From NCBI RefSeq assembly GCF_001476655.1, contig NZ_LDRT01000027.1, positions 1 to 64,000 on the forward strand: a stretch of 64,000 nt of DNA. The letters are read 5' to 3'. Both the position numbers and the translations under genes were made by a program. Shown here piece by piece: positions 49,737 to 58,571 of this stretch (positions within the stretch are counted from its first letter, which is position 1; each line of letters starts with the position of its first letter). The notes beneath the pieces are model-generated. The model had not been told where the DNA came from, did no database searches, and saw only the letters and a program-made list of their open reading frames with translations. This DNA is from Microbacterium testaceum (GTDB lineage: Bacteria; Actinomycetota; Actinomycetes; Actinomycetales; Microbacteriaceae).

Positions 49737-52202
49737 CTATCTCTCGCGTGCGCGGGCGAGAAGGTCGTTGGTCGTGCGCAGCACCCGGGCATCCGCGAAG
49801 GCGGCCGGGTCGAGGCCCGCGGGCGCGGTGATCCGGAAGACGTGCTCCTCGCCCGCTGTGAGCGTGATCATCCCCGAGTCCGCGCGCGCGGTGGGCTCGA
49901 CGAGGTCCGCAAGCAGCGTGGCATCCTTCACCAGGGTGCGCGCGGTCACCGTGACCTCGTACCCGCCGTCGACCGCACGCGCGTGCGTCGAGATGTCGTC
50001 CTCGAGGGCGAGCTCCGTATCGTCGACGAAGTAGTGCAGGCCACGCTCGCCCGTGGTCGCGTGCGCGACGAGGACCTCGCGTTCGGGCTCGATCGCGGTG
50101 GCGAGGGCGGGGTCGACCGTTGCCGTCCAGCTCGAACGCGGTTCCACCTCGAGATCGAGGGTCGCGGATGCCAGGACGCCCCCCTCCAGGCCCTCGCGGC
50201 GCAGCTCCACGCGGCCCGAGATCGCTTCGTCGCTGTCGTTGTGGAGGGTCACGCGCAGGCCGTCGCCCTCGAGCTCGGGCTGGATCGTCAGCAGCCGTGG
50301 TGCCGAGACGCGGCGCAGTTCGTACCAGAGCGGCTTGCGGTGCCGGTGGCTGTCGACCGCGGCCCACGACACGACGGGCCAGCAGTCGTTGAGCTGCCAG
50401 ACGATCCATCCGCGGTTCAGCGGGAAGAGCGAGCGGAACCACTCGATCCCGAACGACACCGCGCGCGCCTGATTCAGCTGCATCGTCCAGTGCCAGTCGG
50501 TGTATCCGCCAGGTTCGGGCAGATGCGTGCCCAGGCCGCGCGCGAGTTTGTCGTTGCCCTCGTTGGCCTTCTGGTGCGCGAGCATCTCGCGCCCGAACGG
50601 ACTGCGGGGCTCGTCGCGCACGACGCTCTCGAGCGTCGAGAACGCGGGCGGGCCTTGAAAACCGAACTCCGACACGAAGCGCGGGCGATAGGCGCGGTAC
50701 CCGTCGTAGTCCCGCGTATTCCATACGTCCCAGATGTGCATGGTGCCGTGCGCGTCGTCGTTCGGGTGGACGTACGAGCTGAACGAGAACGGGCTCCCGT
50801 CCGAGTAGAAGGTCGTGGGGGCGAGCTCGGCGACGATGCGCGGGAAGAGGTCGCGGTAGTAGCCCTCGCCCCAGCTGCGCCCGTTCAGGCGCGAGCGCCA
50901 CGTCCAGTCGACGTAGCCCCAGATGTTCTCGTTGCCGCCGTTGAAGATCACGAGGCTCGGGTGGCGTGAGAGACGCGTGACGGCCTCGCGCGCCTCGGCC
51001 TCGAACTCGTCCCACAGCTCGGCATCCTCGGAGTACGCGGCGCAGGCGAGCAGGAAATCCTGCCAGACGAGGACACCCTCGCGGTCGCAGATGTCGTAGA
51101 AGTCGTCGCTCTCGTACAGACCGCCGCCCCACACGCGCAGCAGGTTGAGTCCCGCGTCCGTGGCATCCGCGATCGAAGCGGCGAGGCTCTCGGGCGTGAT
51201 GCGGGTGACGAAGACGTCGTCGGGGATCCAGTTGGCGCCGTGCACATAGACGTCGCGTCCATTGATGCGCACCGTGAACGGGCTACCGTGCTCGTCGGGC
51301 GCGATGTCGACCTCGACGTGACGGAAGCCGATCGCCCGCGACCACCGCGTCGCCTCGTCGGCACCGTCGCCCACGCGCACGGTGAGGTCGTAGAGCCGTG
51401 CTTCGCCGTAGCCGCGCGGCCACCAGGGCTCGGCATCCGGAACGGCGAGGTCGATCACGACGGGCTGACCGGGCCGCGCCTCGACGCGGGCCGACGCACC
51501 GGCGACCTCGATCTGGACCGTGGTTGGTTCCCCCTCTTCATGCTGCCACTCGAGCTCGACGTGCGCGGTGAGATGCGGGATGCCGTCCACGATGTCGACG
51601 ACGGGGCGCACCGCCGCGATGCGAGCGCGTGTCCATTCCTGAAGGCCGATCGGACGCCAGATCCCGGCGGTCGCGAAGTCGGGGCCCCAGTCCCAGCCGA
51701 AGTTGCAGGCGCTCTTGCGGATGGCGTTGAACGGGTGCGCGTAGGAGTGGGGACGCTCGCCGAGCACCGCTTCTCGCTCGCGGGCGTACCGCACGGGCGA
51801 GCGGAAGTCGACCTCGACGGTGTTCTCGCCCTCGCGCAGGACGGGGGTGAGATCGGTGCGGTAGCCGCGGTGCTGGTTCGCGGTCTCGAGCACGGTGGCG
51901 CCGTTGACGCGCACCGTCGCGACCGTGTCCAAGCCCTCGGCGACCAGGTCGACGCGGGCGCTGTCGAGGGGACGGCTCCACGAGAAGGTCGTGCGGTACC
52001 GCCAGTCCGATTCACCGATCCATGCGAGCTTCTCCTCCTGTGCGCCGGGGAACGGATCGTCCATGAGGCCGGCGGCGAGCAGATCGGTGTGAACGACGCC
52101 CGGAACGGCGGCGGGGATCCCGTCATCGAGCGCCCCGTCCTCGTCCGGACGCTCTCCGCGGAGAAGGGTCAGGGTCCAACCTGCGTCGAGAGGGTGATAC
52201 AT
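49737..52202 (-). CDS. GH2 beta-mannosidase
   Basis: An 821-residue cytosolic enzyme with close resemblance to bacterial and eukaryotic beta-mannosidases: N-terminal HPLDAGWTLTLLRG and KLAWIGESDWRYRTTF, SYAHPFNAIRKSACNFGWDW, NLLRVWGGGLYESDDFYDIC, acid/base in FNGGNENIWG, nucleophile in RFVSEFGFQGPP, and GWIVWQLNDCWPVVSWA. It hydrolyses beta-mannosides, typically mannobiose or N-glycan cores. ATG 52202 has a somewhat distant AAGGAA. A minus-strand promoter TTGAAT-N18-GATATT overlaps a palindrome shared with the divergent ROK regulator. Confidence 0.92.
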   Translation of the reverse strand: MYHPLDAGWTLTLLRGERPDEDGALDDGIPAAVPGVVHTDLLAAGLMDDPFPGAQEEKLAWIGESDWRYRTTFSWSRPLDSARVDLVAEGLDTVATVRVNGATVLETANQHRGYRTDLTPVLREGENTVEVDFRSPVRYAREREAVLGERPHSYAHPFNAIRKSACNFGWDWGPDFATAGIWRPIGLQEWTRARIAAVRPVVDIVDGIPHLTAHVELEWQHEEGEPTTVQIEVAGASARVEARPGQPVVIDLAVPDAEPWWPRGYGEARLYDLTVRVGDGADEATRWSRAIGFRHVEVDIAPDEHGSPFTVRINGRDVYVHGANWIPDDVFVTRITPESLAASIADATDAGLNLLRVWGGGLYESDDFYDICDREGVLVWQDFLLACAAYSEDAELWDEFEAEAREAVTRLSRHPSLVIFNGGNENIWGYVDWTWRSRLNGRSWGEGYYRDLFPRIVAELAPTTFYSDGSPFSFSSYVHPNDDAHGTMHIWDVWNTRDYDGYRAYRPRFVSEFGFQGPPAFSTLESVVRDEPRSPFGREMLAHQKANEGNDKLARGLGTHLPEPGGYTDWHWTMQLNQARAVSFGIEWFRSLFPLNRGWIVWQLNDCWPVVSWAAVDSHRHRKPLWYELRRVSAPRLLTIQPELEGDGLRVTLHNDSDEAISGRVELRREGLEGGVLASATLDLEVEPRSSWTATVDPALATAIEPEREVLVAHATTGERGLHYFVDDTELALEDDISTHARAVDGGYEVTVTARTLVKDATLLADLVEPTARADSGMITLTAGEEHVFRITAPAGLDPAAFADARVLRTTNDLLARARER

Positions 52203-52286
52203 CAGCGTCGGTGTTCCTTCCGGAGAGGCCCCGCCGTCGCCCCGCTCTCGAGTGAGGGGGACGGTAATATCGGCACAGATGCGGGC

Positions 52287-52309
52287 CTTATTCAAGCTAC
52301 TGAATTAAG
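52287..52309. promoter_or_regulatory. Candidate ROK operator between mannosidase and regulator genes
   Basis: CTTATTCA-AGCTAC-TGAATTAAG, an inverted repeat with one inserted base in the right arm. It overlaps the possible -35 (TTGAAT, minus strand) of the mannosidase operon and lies 16 bases before the ROK start. AT-rich palindromes are usual ROK repressor sites. Confidence 0.55.
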
Positions 52310-52324
52310 CGGGCAGGGGAAAGC

Positions 52325-53461
52325 GTGGCGGGAGAGATGACCGGTGTCTCCACGCCGTCTCTGGTGCTGGACGTCATCCGCACGCGAGGGCCGATCAGCC
52401 GCATCGAGCTCGCCACCGCGACCGGCCTCACCCCGGCGACGATGACGACCGCGGTGCGTCACCTCATCGAGCAGCGGCTCGTCATGTCGGTCGGACACAG
52501 GGAGTCCACCGGTGGGAAGCGCCGCGAGCTTCTCGACGTCAATCCCGCGACGCGCTACGGCTTGGGGGTGCAACTCGGCCCCGCGTCGGTGCAGGTCGTC
52601 GTGGCCAACCTCTGGGGTGCCGTCGTCGGTCGCATCGGTGTCGCGGGCGCGGCGGGGGCGGTGCCCGAGGACGTCGTGAGCGCGGTGACCTCCGCCGTCG
52701 CGGAGCTGCTCGCCGCGACGTCCGTGGGTGACGGACTCATCGAGGGGCTGTGCGTCGCGGTGCCCGGGCCCCATGACGACGCGGGAGCGATCGTCGACAC
52801 GCCCAGCCTCGCGAACCTGGAGGGGTTCCCCCTCGGTCCCGCTCTGGAGGCGGCGACGGGCCTGAACGTCCGCATAGAGAGTGCCGCTCTCCTCTCCGCC
52901 GCCGGCGAGGTGTGGACCGGCGCCGCAGCCGACTCCCGCGCCCTGGCGGTGATTCATCTCGACGGGGAACTCGCCGCGGGCGTGGTCGTCGACGGGCGGC
53001 TCGTCCGGGGTTCACGTGGCCGCGCGGGCGACATCCGGCACCTCCCTCTCGACCCCGCCGGCCCGGCGTGCCGCTGCGGTCAGCGCGGGTGCCTGGCCGT
53101 CCTCGCCCCGCCGGACGCGATCGTGGAACGGTTTCACGCAGAGACCGGCAGCAGCCAGACCATCGGTCGGATCGTCGCGCGCACCGGCAGCGACCCCCGG
53201 GCCGCCCACGTGGTCGACGATGCGGTGGTCGCCTTCAGCCGCGGGGTGGTCGCGCTCGCCGACGTGCTCGATCTCGACCGCCTCGTGCTTTCGGGGCGTG
53301 GCTACGGCCGTCTCCTCGACCGGTATCTCGACGGCGTGCGTGAGCACGCACGGGCGCGGGGTCGCACCGATCTGACCGTCGCGGTCTCGGCGAACCCGCG
53401 CGATGGCGGGGCTGTCGCCGCTGCCGGTGCCGTCCTGCGTGAGCACGTCGACGCTCGCTGA
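52325..53461 (+). CDS. ROK-family transcriptional regulator
   Basis: A 378-residue protein: N-terminal winged helix (about 8-70; RTRGPISRIELATATGLTPA is the HTH) and a ROK sugar-kinase-like domain with the zinc signature CRCGQRGCLAV. Usual ROK has G-C-L-E; here alanine follows, common in regulators that no longer phosphorylate. Start is GTG 52325 with AGGGGA upstream. It is divergent from the beta-mannosidase operon with a palindrome between them, so it probably represses or activates that operon in response to a mannoside-derived sugar. Confidence 0.88.
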   Translation: MAGEMTGVSTPSLVLDVIRTRGPISRIELATATGLTPATMTTAVRHLIEQRLVMSVGHRESTGGKRRELLDVNPATRYGLGVQLGPASVQVVVANLWGAVVGRIGVAGAAGAVPEDVVSAVTSAVAELLAATSVGDGLIEGLCVAVPGPHDDAGAIVDTPSLANLEGFPLGPALEAATGLNVRIESAALLSAAGEVWTGAAADSRALAVIHLDGELAAGVVVDGRLVRGSRGRAGDIRHLPLDPAGPACRCGQRGCLAVLAPPDAIVERFHAETGSSQTIGRIVARTGSDPRAAHVVDDAVVAFSRGVVALADVLDLDRLVLSGRGYGRLLDRYLDGVREHARARGRTDLTVAVSANPRDGGAVAAAGAVLREHVDAR

Positions 53462-53481
53462 CCGGTGTCGGCGCGACGACC

Positions 53482-54729
53482 TCAGGCGTCGGCGCGGAGC
53501 GCCTCGGCCACCGCAGCGAGACCCGTCACGACCTCGTCGAAGCTCGTCGACAGGGGTGAGAGACCGATGCGCAGGCCGCCGGGATCGCGGTAGTCGGGCA
53601 GCACGTCCTGCGTCCACAGGCGCGCGGTGACGGCGCGCATCGCGGGGTGCGAGAGCGTCACGTGGCCGCCGCGCTCCGCCGGGTCCCGGGGAGACGCGAC
53701 ACGCACGCCGAGCGGAGACAGGATGCCGTCGCTCACCCGCAGGGCGAACTCCGTCAGCGCGACGGACTTGCGGCGCACGGCGGCGATTCCGGCGGCCTCG
53801 AGGAGATCGAGGGTGTCCTGCATCGCGATCATCCCGAGGATCGGCGGCGTCCCCGAGAGGAAGCGGCGCATGCCGGCCGCCGGCCGGTACTCCGGCCCCA
53901 TCGAGAAGACGTCGGCCGCGCCCATCCATCCCTGCACGGGTTGGGCGAGGGTGACGTGGTGACGTGACGCGACGTAAGCGAACGCCGGGGACCCTGGACC
54001 GCCGTTGAGGTACTTGTAGGTGCACCCGACGGCGAGATCGGCCCCCCACCCGTCCAGCTCCACGGGCACAGAACCCGCTGAGTGGCAAAGATCCCACAGC
54101 ACGAGCGCTCCCGCGTCCTGCGCGATCCGCGTCAGCTCAGCGCCGTCGGCGAGGAATCCCGAGCGGTAAGACACGTGGCTGAGGAGGACGACCGCGGTGC
54201 GCGGACCGACCGCAGCGCGCAGCAGTGCCGCGTCGACCCCGCGCGCCGTGTCGACCTCGACCCACACCACGCGGGCACCGCGCTCAGCTGCGATGCCCTC
54301 GACCAGGTAGCGGTCCGTCGGGAAGTCGTCTCGTCCGACGACGATCTCGACGCGCTCCGGATCCTTCGTCATCCGGTCGTCGAGCGCCGCGCGCAGGAGC
54401 TTGTAGAGCAGGACCGTGGTCGAATCGCCGATCACGGTCTGCCCGGGCCCCGCCCCCAGAGCCAGCGCGCCGATGCGGTCGCCGATCTCGAAGGGCAGCT
54501 GCATCCAGGACTCGTCCCAGCCGCGGATCAGCCGGCCACCCCACTCCTCGGTGACGAAGCGCGCGAGACGGTCCGCGGTCGCCCGCGGGGGACGCCCGAG
54601 GGAGTTGCCGTCGAAGTAGATCAGCGGCGTCTCGGTGCCGACGAACGCATCGCGATGGTGCGCGAGCGGGTCGGCGGCGTCGAGCTCCGCCGCCTCGGCG
54701 GCGAACGCGGCCGTCAGGTCGGTCGACAA
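53482..54729 (-). CDS. kynU: Kynureninase
   Basis: A 415-residue PLP enzyme of the fold I kynureninase family: IYFDGNSLGRPPRATADRL near the N-terminus, LLSHVSYRSGFLAD, LWDLCHSAGSVPVELDGWG with the PLP aspartate, and Schiff-base lysine in GCTYKYLNGGPGSPAF. Cleaves kynurenine to anthranilate and alanine. The only start in frame is TTG 54729, five bases from the stop of the glutaredoxin-like gene; no other start precedes the conserved region. No tryptophan dioxygenase or formamidase gene is nearby. Convergent with the ROK gene, 20 bases apart. Confidence 0.93.
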   Translation of the reverse strand: MSTDLTAAFAAEAAELDAADPLAHHRDAFVGTETPLIYFDGNSLGRPPRATADRLARFVTEEWGGRLIRGWDESWMQLPFEIGDRIGALALGAGPGQTVIGDSTTVLLYKLLRAALDDRMTKDPERVEIVVGRDDFPTDRYLVEGIAAERGARVVWVEVDTARGVDAALLRAAVGPRTAVVLLSHVSYRSGFLADGAELTRIAQDAGALVLWDLCHSAGSVPVELDGWGADLAVGCTYKYLNGGPGSPAFAYVASRHHVTLAQPVQGWMGAADVFSMGPEYRPAAGMRRFLSGTPPILGMIAMQDTLDLLEAAGIAAVRRKSVALTEFALRVSDGILSPLGVRVASPRDPAERGGHVTLSHPAMRAVTARLWTQDVLPDYRDPGGLRIGLSPLSTSFDEVVTGLAAVAEALRADA

Positions 54730-54733
54730 CGCG

Positions 54734-54991
54734 TCAGATCAGCGACAGTTCGCGCAGCTTCGCCTCGACGTCGGCGTTGCTCGGCTCGACGTGGTGGCTC
54801 GAGTCGGGGTACACGACGACGGGGATGCTGGTGCGGCCCGAGATCTCCTTCGCCACGTCGGCGGCGGCGGGGTCGGCCACGAGGTCGACGTACTCGTAGG
54901 CGATGCCGAGTTCGTCGAGCTGCTTCTTCGTGCGGATGCAGTCGCGGCACCAGTCGGCGCCGAACATGCGGATGGGAGCGTCAGAGGACAT
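54734..54991 (-). CDS. Glutaredoxin-like protein (mycoredoxin type)
   Basis: An 85-residue thioredoxin-fold protein. Active site WCRDC with C15 and C18 after IRMFGADW, cis-proline in GRTSIPVVVYPD. Actinobacterial relatives include mycoredoxins that reduce mycothiol mixed disulfides. Start ATG 54991 has GGAG only two bases before it, too close, while TACCCT six bases upstream fits a leaderless start. Cotranscribed with kynureninase. Confidence 0.88.
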   Translation of the reverse strand: MSSDAPIRMFGADWCRDCIRTKKQLDELGIAYEYVDLVADPAAADVAKEISGRTSIPVVVYPDSSHHVEPSNADVEAKLRELSLI

Positions 54992-55003
54992 GACTCCAGG
55001 GTA
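54989..55003 (-). promoter_or_regulatory. Leaderless promoter of the glutaredoxin-kynureninase pair
   Basis: Minus strand TACCCT (55003-54998), six bases (GGAGTC), ATG 54991. Confidence 0.55.
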
Positions 55004-55036
55004 CGCCGCCCCGCGGTGACCCCGGCTCTCGAGACC

Positions 55037-56164
55037 TCAGGCGGCGAGCTCGTCCTCGAGCGGCTCGCGCACGGCGGCCACGGCCGCGGCGGGGGCCTTC
55101 TTGGGCGCGTACACGACGAGCGCGTGGAACACGAAGCGGATCACGAATGCCGCGATCAGGGTGAGCGCCGCCGCGAGCACGCTCTGGATGTGCGCCTCGT
55201 TGACGAGCAACCAGATGACCGGAATGCGGACGATGGCCTCGATGCCGTTGAACGTGAACGACTTGATGAAGCGGTGCCGCATGAGGCCCGACTCCTGGCG
55301 CATGTCGGCGAAGACGAGGTACTCGAGCGCGATGAAGTTGGCGATGATGGTCAGCACACTCGCGATGACCGCGGCGACGAGGTACTGGACCCCGAACATC
55401 TGCAGTCCCCACATGATCGCCAGGTTGGCGAGCGCTCCGAGGCCGCCGACGACGGCGAACGCCGACATGCGTCCGAACCGGAGCATGGTCAGCTGCGTGA
55501 GGAAACGCATGCCCTGGCTGAACGAGGCCTTGCTCTCTCCGGCGAAGCGGGGGGCGAAGTCGAACGGCACCTCGGCGACGCGCATCTGCTTGCGGGCCAG
55601 GATCTCGAGGAGGATCTTGAAACCCCGCGGACGCAGCTCCTCGATGTCGAGGGAACGGCGGTCGATGAGGAAGAAGCCCGTCATCGGGTCGGAGCAGTTG
55701 TGCAGCTTCTTCGGGAACATCGCCTTGGTGAGCATGGTCGATGCGCGCGAGACCAGCGTGCGCACGGCGTTGGCGAGTCCGTCGGATGTGCCGCCGTCGA
55801 CGTAGCGCGAGGCCACGACCACGTCGGCATCGCCGACCTCGGCGCGCGCGAGCAGATCGGCGATGACCTCCGGCGGGTGCTGCAGGTCGCCGTCCATGAC
55901 GACGCAGAAATCGGATGCCGCGGCCTTGATGCCCTCGACCACCGCACCGCCGAGGCCCCCGAGGGGTTCGTCGCGGTGGATCAGGCGGACGGGGACCGGG
56001 GCGTTCCCGGCGACCCCGCGGATGATCTCGGGGGTGTCGTCGGTGGAGTCGTCGACGAAGATGATCTCGATGTCGCGACCGGGTACCGCTGCCGCCGTGC
56101 GTCGAACGAGTTCGGCGACGTTCGGACCTTCGTTGAAGGTCGGAACGATGACGGAAAGGATCAT
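55037..56164 (-). CDS. GT2 polyprenyl-phosphate glycosyltransferase with GtrA domain
   Basis: A 375-residue fusion. Residues 1-225 are a DPM1-type GT2 domain: LSVIVPTFNEGPNVAELV, IIFVDDSTDDTPEII, VVMDGDLQHPPEVI with the metal-binding D-x-D, and GFKILLEILAR. Residues 230-365 are a GtrA-like four-helix membrane domain (FAVVGGLGALANLAIMWGL). It should transfer a sugar from a nucleotide donor to polyprenyl phosphate and perhaps help flip it, for cell-surface glycosylation. ATG 56164 has weak ribosome complementarity; a TGTAAT -10 lies at 56200-56195 on the minus strand. Confidence 0.9.
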   Translation of the reverse strand: MILSVIVPTFNEGPNVAELVRRTAAAVPGRDIEIIFVDDSTDDTPEIIRGVAGNAPVPVRLIHRDEPLGGLGGAVVEGIKAAASDFCVVMDGDLQHPPEVIADLLARAEVGDADVVVASRYVDGGTSDGLANAVRTLVSRASTMLTKAMFPKKLHNCSDPMTGFFLIDRRSLDIEELRPRGFKILLEILARKQMRVAEVPFDFAPRFAGESKASFSQGMRFLTQLTMLRFGRMSAFAVVGGLGALANLAIMWGLQMFGVQYLVAAVIASVLTIIANFIALEYLVFADMRQESGLMRHRFIKSFTFNGIEAIVRIPVIWLLVNEAHIQSVLAAALTLIAAFVIRFVFHALVVYAPKKAPAAAVAAVREPLEDELAA

Positions 56165-56311
56165 GGGCGCTCGCGTTTCGAAAGTGAATCCAGGATTACA
56201 CAGCGTAGACCGGCCGACGCGTGCTCAACTCGGTATTGTGGATCAGTTACCTGGGAGGTAGCAGGTGTTCATTCCGATTACTGCCTGGTAGGACCCGCTA
56301 TCCCGGGCGGA

Positions 56312-57460
56312 TCAGCCGATGGCGTCCTTCAGATCGTCCACGGTCATCCCGTAGTTCATTCGGATCACGGGCAGGGCCAGCTTGTCGGTCCCGATGCGCA
56401 CGTAGCCGTGCTCGATGGTGCGCCCCAGCGCGAACCCTGCTTCGCGCACCCCCTCTTTGGTGGTGTCGTTGTAGTGCCCGAAGGGGTAGGCGACGACTTC
56501 CTTCGCGCCGAGGATCTGGGCGGACTGCTCGAGGTCGGCGGCGATCGTCGCCGCGTCCTCGTTGACCATGCGCCCCTTTCCGTTGTCGCCGGCGCGGTGC
56601 ATGTCGTGCGTGTGCGAGCGCTGCAGGACGAAACGGTTCGGCGTCGGTTCGGTGCGGGCGGAGGTGATGACGAACGACGTCGTGAGCAGGTGGCGCTTGT
56701 CGACGATGGGAGCGGCGAGCTCGAGCCAGGTGCTGTCGGCGTCGTCATCCGTGATGATCACCGAGTGCTTCGGCAGGAACACCTTCCCGTCGATGAACGC
56801 GCTCAGTTCGTCCCACGTGGGCAGGTAGAAACCCGACTCCTGGATGTGCGCCATCTGCGCGTCGAAATCGCCGATGTAGGCGTAGTTCAGTCGGAGCCAG
56901 TTGTCTTCGCCCTCGGGCTTCGTCGTGAACTGGTGGTACATGAGGATCGGGATGCTGGCCTCTTCCGCCGCATTCGCCTCGGGGGTCGTCCACCCCGCGT
57001 ACAGCGTTTTCTCCTGTGCCGTGCACGCCACCAGGTCGGCGCCGTTCACGCGCGCGGGGAGCGTCATCGCGGCCGCGTCGGCTGCCGTCTCGTACCACCC
57101 GGCGAAGACGCGACCGTCCGCCTGGGGCAGGGGGAGCGCCGCATACAGCGTGTCCTGCGTCTCCAGCTGGGGGGCGAGTGCGACGCCCTCGCCCGAGAAC
57201 GACACGGCGCACGCTTTCGGGTCGGTCGTGGACGCCAGGAGCTGCTCGGACGCGGTCTTCGGGGTCGGCGTCGGTGTCGGTGTCTCCTCCATGACAGGGG
57301 TGGAGGTGGCGTCCGCCGTCGGGACCGGGGTGCCGCGCGTGACGGCGAACACCGTCACCCCGCCGGCGATCGCCACGATGGCCGCGGCCGCGACGATGGT
57401 TCGGCGAAGACGCACGCGCCGGGTGGCGCGGCGACGGTGCTGGGCACGTGTCGTTGTCAT
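56312..57460 (-). CDS. Membrane-anchored polysaccharide deacetylase
   Basis: A 382-residue exported protein. Arginine-rich N-terminus and a signal-anchor helix (about 20-42), a TPTPTP linker, an internalin-repeat-like segment (about 110-155; GRVFAGWYET..LYAGW), then a NodB-type CE4 domain. The usual T-F-D-D-G motif is VIITDDDADS, the histidine pair is in RSHTHDMH, and AYPFGHYN is the P-x-G motif. The altered first motif may change or reduce activity. Likely acts on cell-wall or exopolysaccharide. ATG 57460 has GAGGGA upstream. Followed by a 147-bp gap with TACCT-GGG-AGGTA (56249-56261) and no other feature I can name. Confidence 0.87.
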   Translation of the reverse strand: MTTTRAQHRRRATRRVRLRRTIVAAAAIVAIAGGVTVFAVTRGTPVPTADATSTPVMEETPTPTPTPKTASEQLLASTTDPKACAVSFSGEGVALAPQLETQDTLYAALPLPQADGRVFAGWYETAADAAAMTLPARVNGADLVACTAQEKTLYAGWTTPEANAAEEASIPILMYHQFTTKPEGEDNWLRLNYAYIGDFDAQMAHIQESGFYLPTWDELSAFIDGKVFLPKHSVIITDDDADSTWLELAAPIVDKRHLLTTSFVITSARTEPTPNRFVLQRSHTHDMHRAGDNGKGRMVNEDAATIAADLEQSAQILGAKEVVAYPFGHYNDTTKEGVREAGFALGRTIEHGYVRIGTDKLALPVIRMNYGMTVDDLKDAIG

Positions 57461-57574
57461 GATCCCTCGGGTCGGATGCGATCGGCAGCGATCATCGCGA
57501 TCCTAGCCGGACGATTCGCGCACTCCCTGGCCACGCCACGGGACGGCGAGCGGGTGAGCCACGATGATGGGGGA

Positions 57575-58531
57575 ATGATCCGCATCGGAATCGTCGGCAC
57601 CAGCAGCATCTCCGAACGCTTCGCCGAGGCGGTCGGCCACGTGGACGGGGTGGAGGTGAGCCGCGTCGCCTCGCGCGACGCGCAGCGGGCGCGGGCGTTC
57701 GCCGAGAAGATCGGGGCGCCCGGCACCGCCGTGGGACTCGACGAGCTCCTCGCCGCCGATGACGTCGACGCGGTGTATCTCGCGAGCCCCCACTCCGCGC
57801 ACGTCGCTCAGGCGCGGACGGCTCTGGATGCCGGCATCCCGGTCCTCGTCGAGAAGCCGGCGACGCTGACCGCTCCGCAGTGGGAGGAACTCGTCGAACG
57901 GGCCACTGCTCGGGGGGTCGTGCTGCTGGAAGCGATGCGCAGCGCCTACGACCCGGGGCTGACCGCCGTGGCCGACCTGCTGCCGCGCCTCGGGACCGTG
58001 CGCCGCGTCTCGCTTCGGTACGAGAAGCGCTCGGCGCGGTACGACCACGTGCTCGCCGGCGAGCAAACGAACATCTTCGACCCCGCCCTGGGCGGGAGCG
58101 CGCTGCGCGATCTCGGCGTGTACCCGCTCCACGCGCTGGTGCAGCTCTTCGGCGCGCCCCGGGCGGTTCGGGGCGTGCGTGTCGGGATCGCCTCGGGAAC
58201 CGACGGGCTGGGCAGCGCCCTCGCGGTCTACGACGGATTCGTCGCCGACATCGCCTGGTCGAAGATCACCGACACCGCTCTGTCGAGCGAGATCCAGGGC
58301 GAGGAGGCCTTCCTGCGGATCGACGCGATCGACGCGCCGCGGTTCCTCGAACTCACCCTCCACGGCGGCGATGCCGAGGCGATCCACGTCGAGGCACCCG
58401 AGAACGTGATGGTCGGCGAGGTCGAGCGGCTGCGCGACGCGATCGCCGGCGTCGACATCAGCGCCGACCAGGAACGCACGACCGCCACGCTGCGTCTCGT
58501 CGACGCGCTGCTCGCCGAACCCCTGCGTTGA
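57575..58531 (+). CDS. Gfo/Idh/MocA-family oxidoreductase
   Basis: A 318-residue NAD(P)-dependent enzyme. Rossmann G-x-x-G motif in IRIGIVGTSSISERFAEAV, the family EKP motif in IPVLVEKPATLT, and the catalytic region GGSALRDLGVYPLHALVQLF, with D and H in place. Oxidises or reduces a sugar or cyclitol hydroxyl. ATG 57575 has no ribosome site; GATGAT six bases upstream may be a leaderless promoter. It stands alone, divergent from the deacetylase. Confidence 0.9.
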   Translation: MIRIGIVGTSSISERFAEAVGHVDGVEVSRVASRDAQRARAFAEKIGAPGTAVGLDELLAADDVDAVYLASPHSAHVAQARTALDAGIPVLVEKPATLTAPQWEELVERATARGVVLLEAMRSAYDPGLTAVADLLPRLGTVRRVSLRYEKRSARYDHVLAGEQTNIFDPALGGSALRDLGVYPLHALVQLFGAPRAVRGVRVGIASGTDGLGSALAVYDGFVADIAWSKITDTALSSEIQGEEAFLRIDAIDAPRFLELTLHGGDAEAIHVEAPENVMVGEVERLRDAIAGVDISADQERTTATLRLVDALLAEPLR

Positions 58532-58571
58532 CGTTCACCTGACGTTCTTCCGGGGTTGTTAGGACGGACGG

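Noticed and set aside
54635-58531. Open plus-strand frame of about 1300 codons antisense to kynureninase, glycosyltransferase and deacetylase genes
   Set aside because: It is a by-product of high GC: the antisense frame has no recognisable domain until it joins the real Gfo/Idh/MocA gene at 57575, and it runs across several well-defined minus-strand genes.
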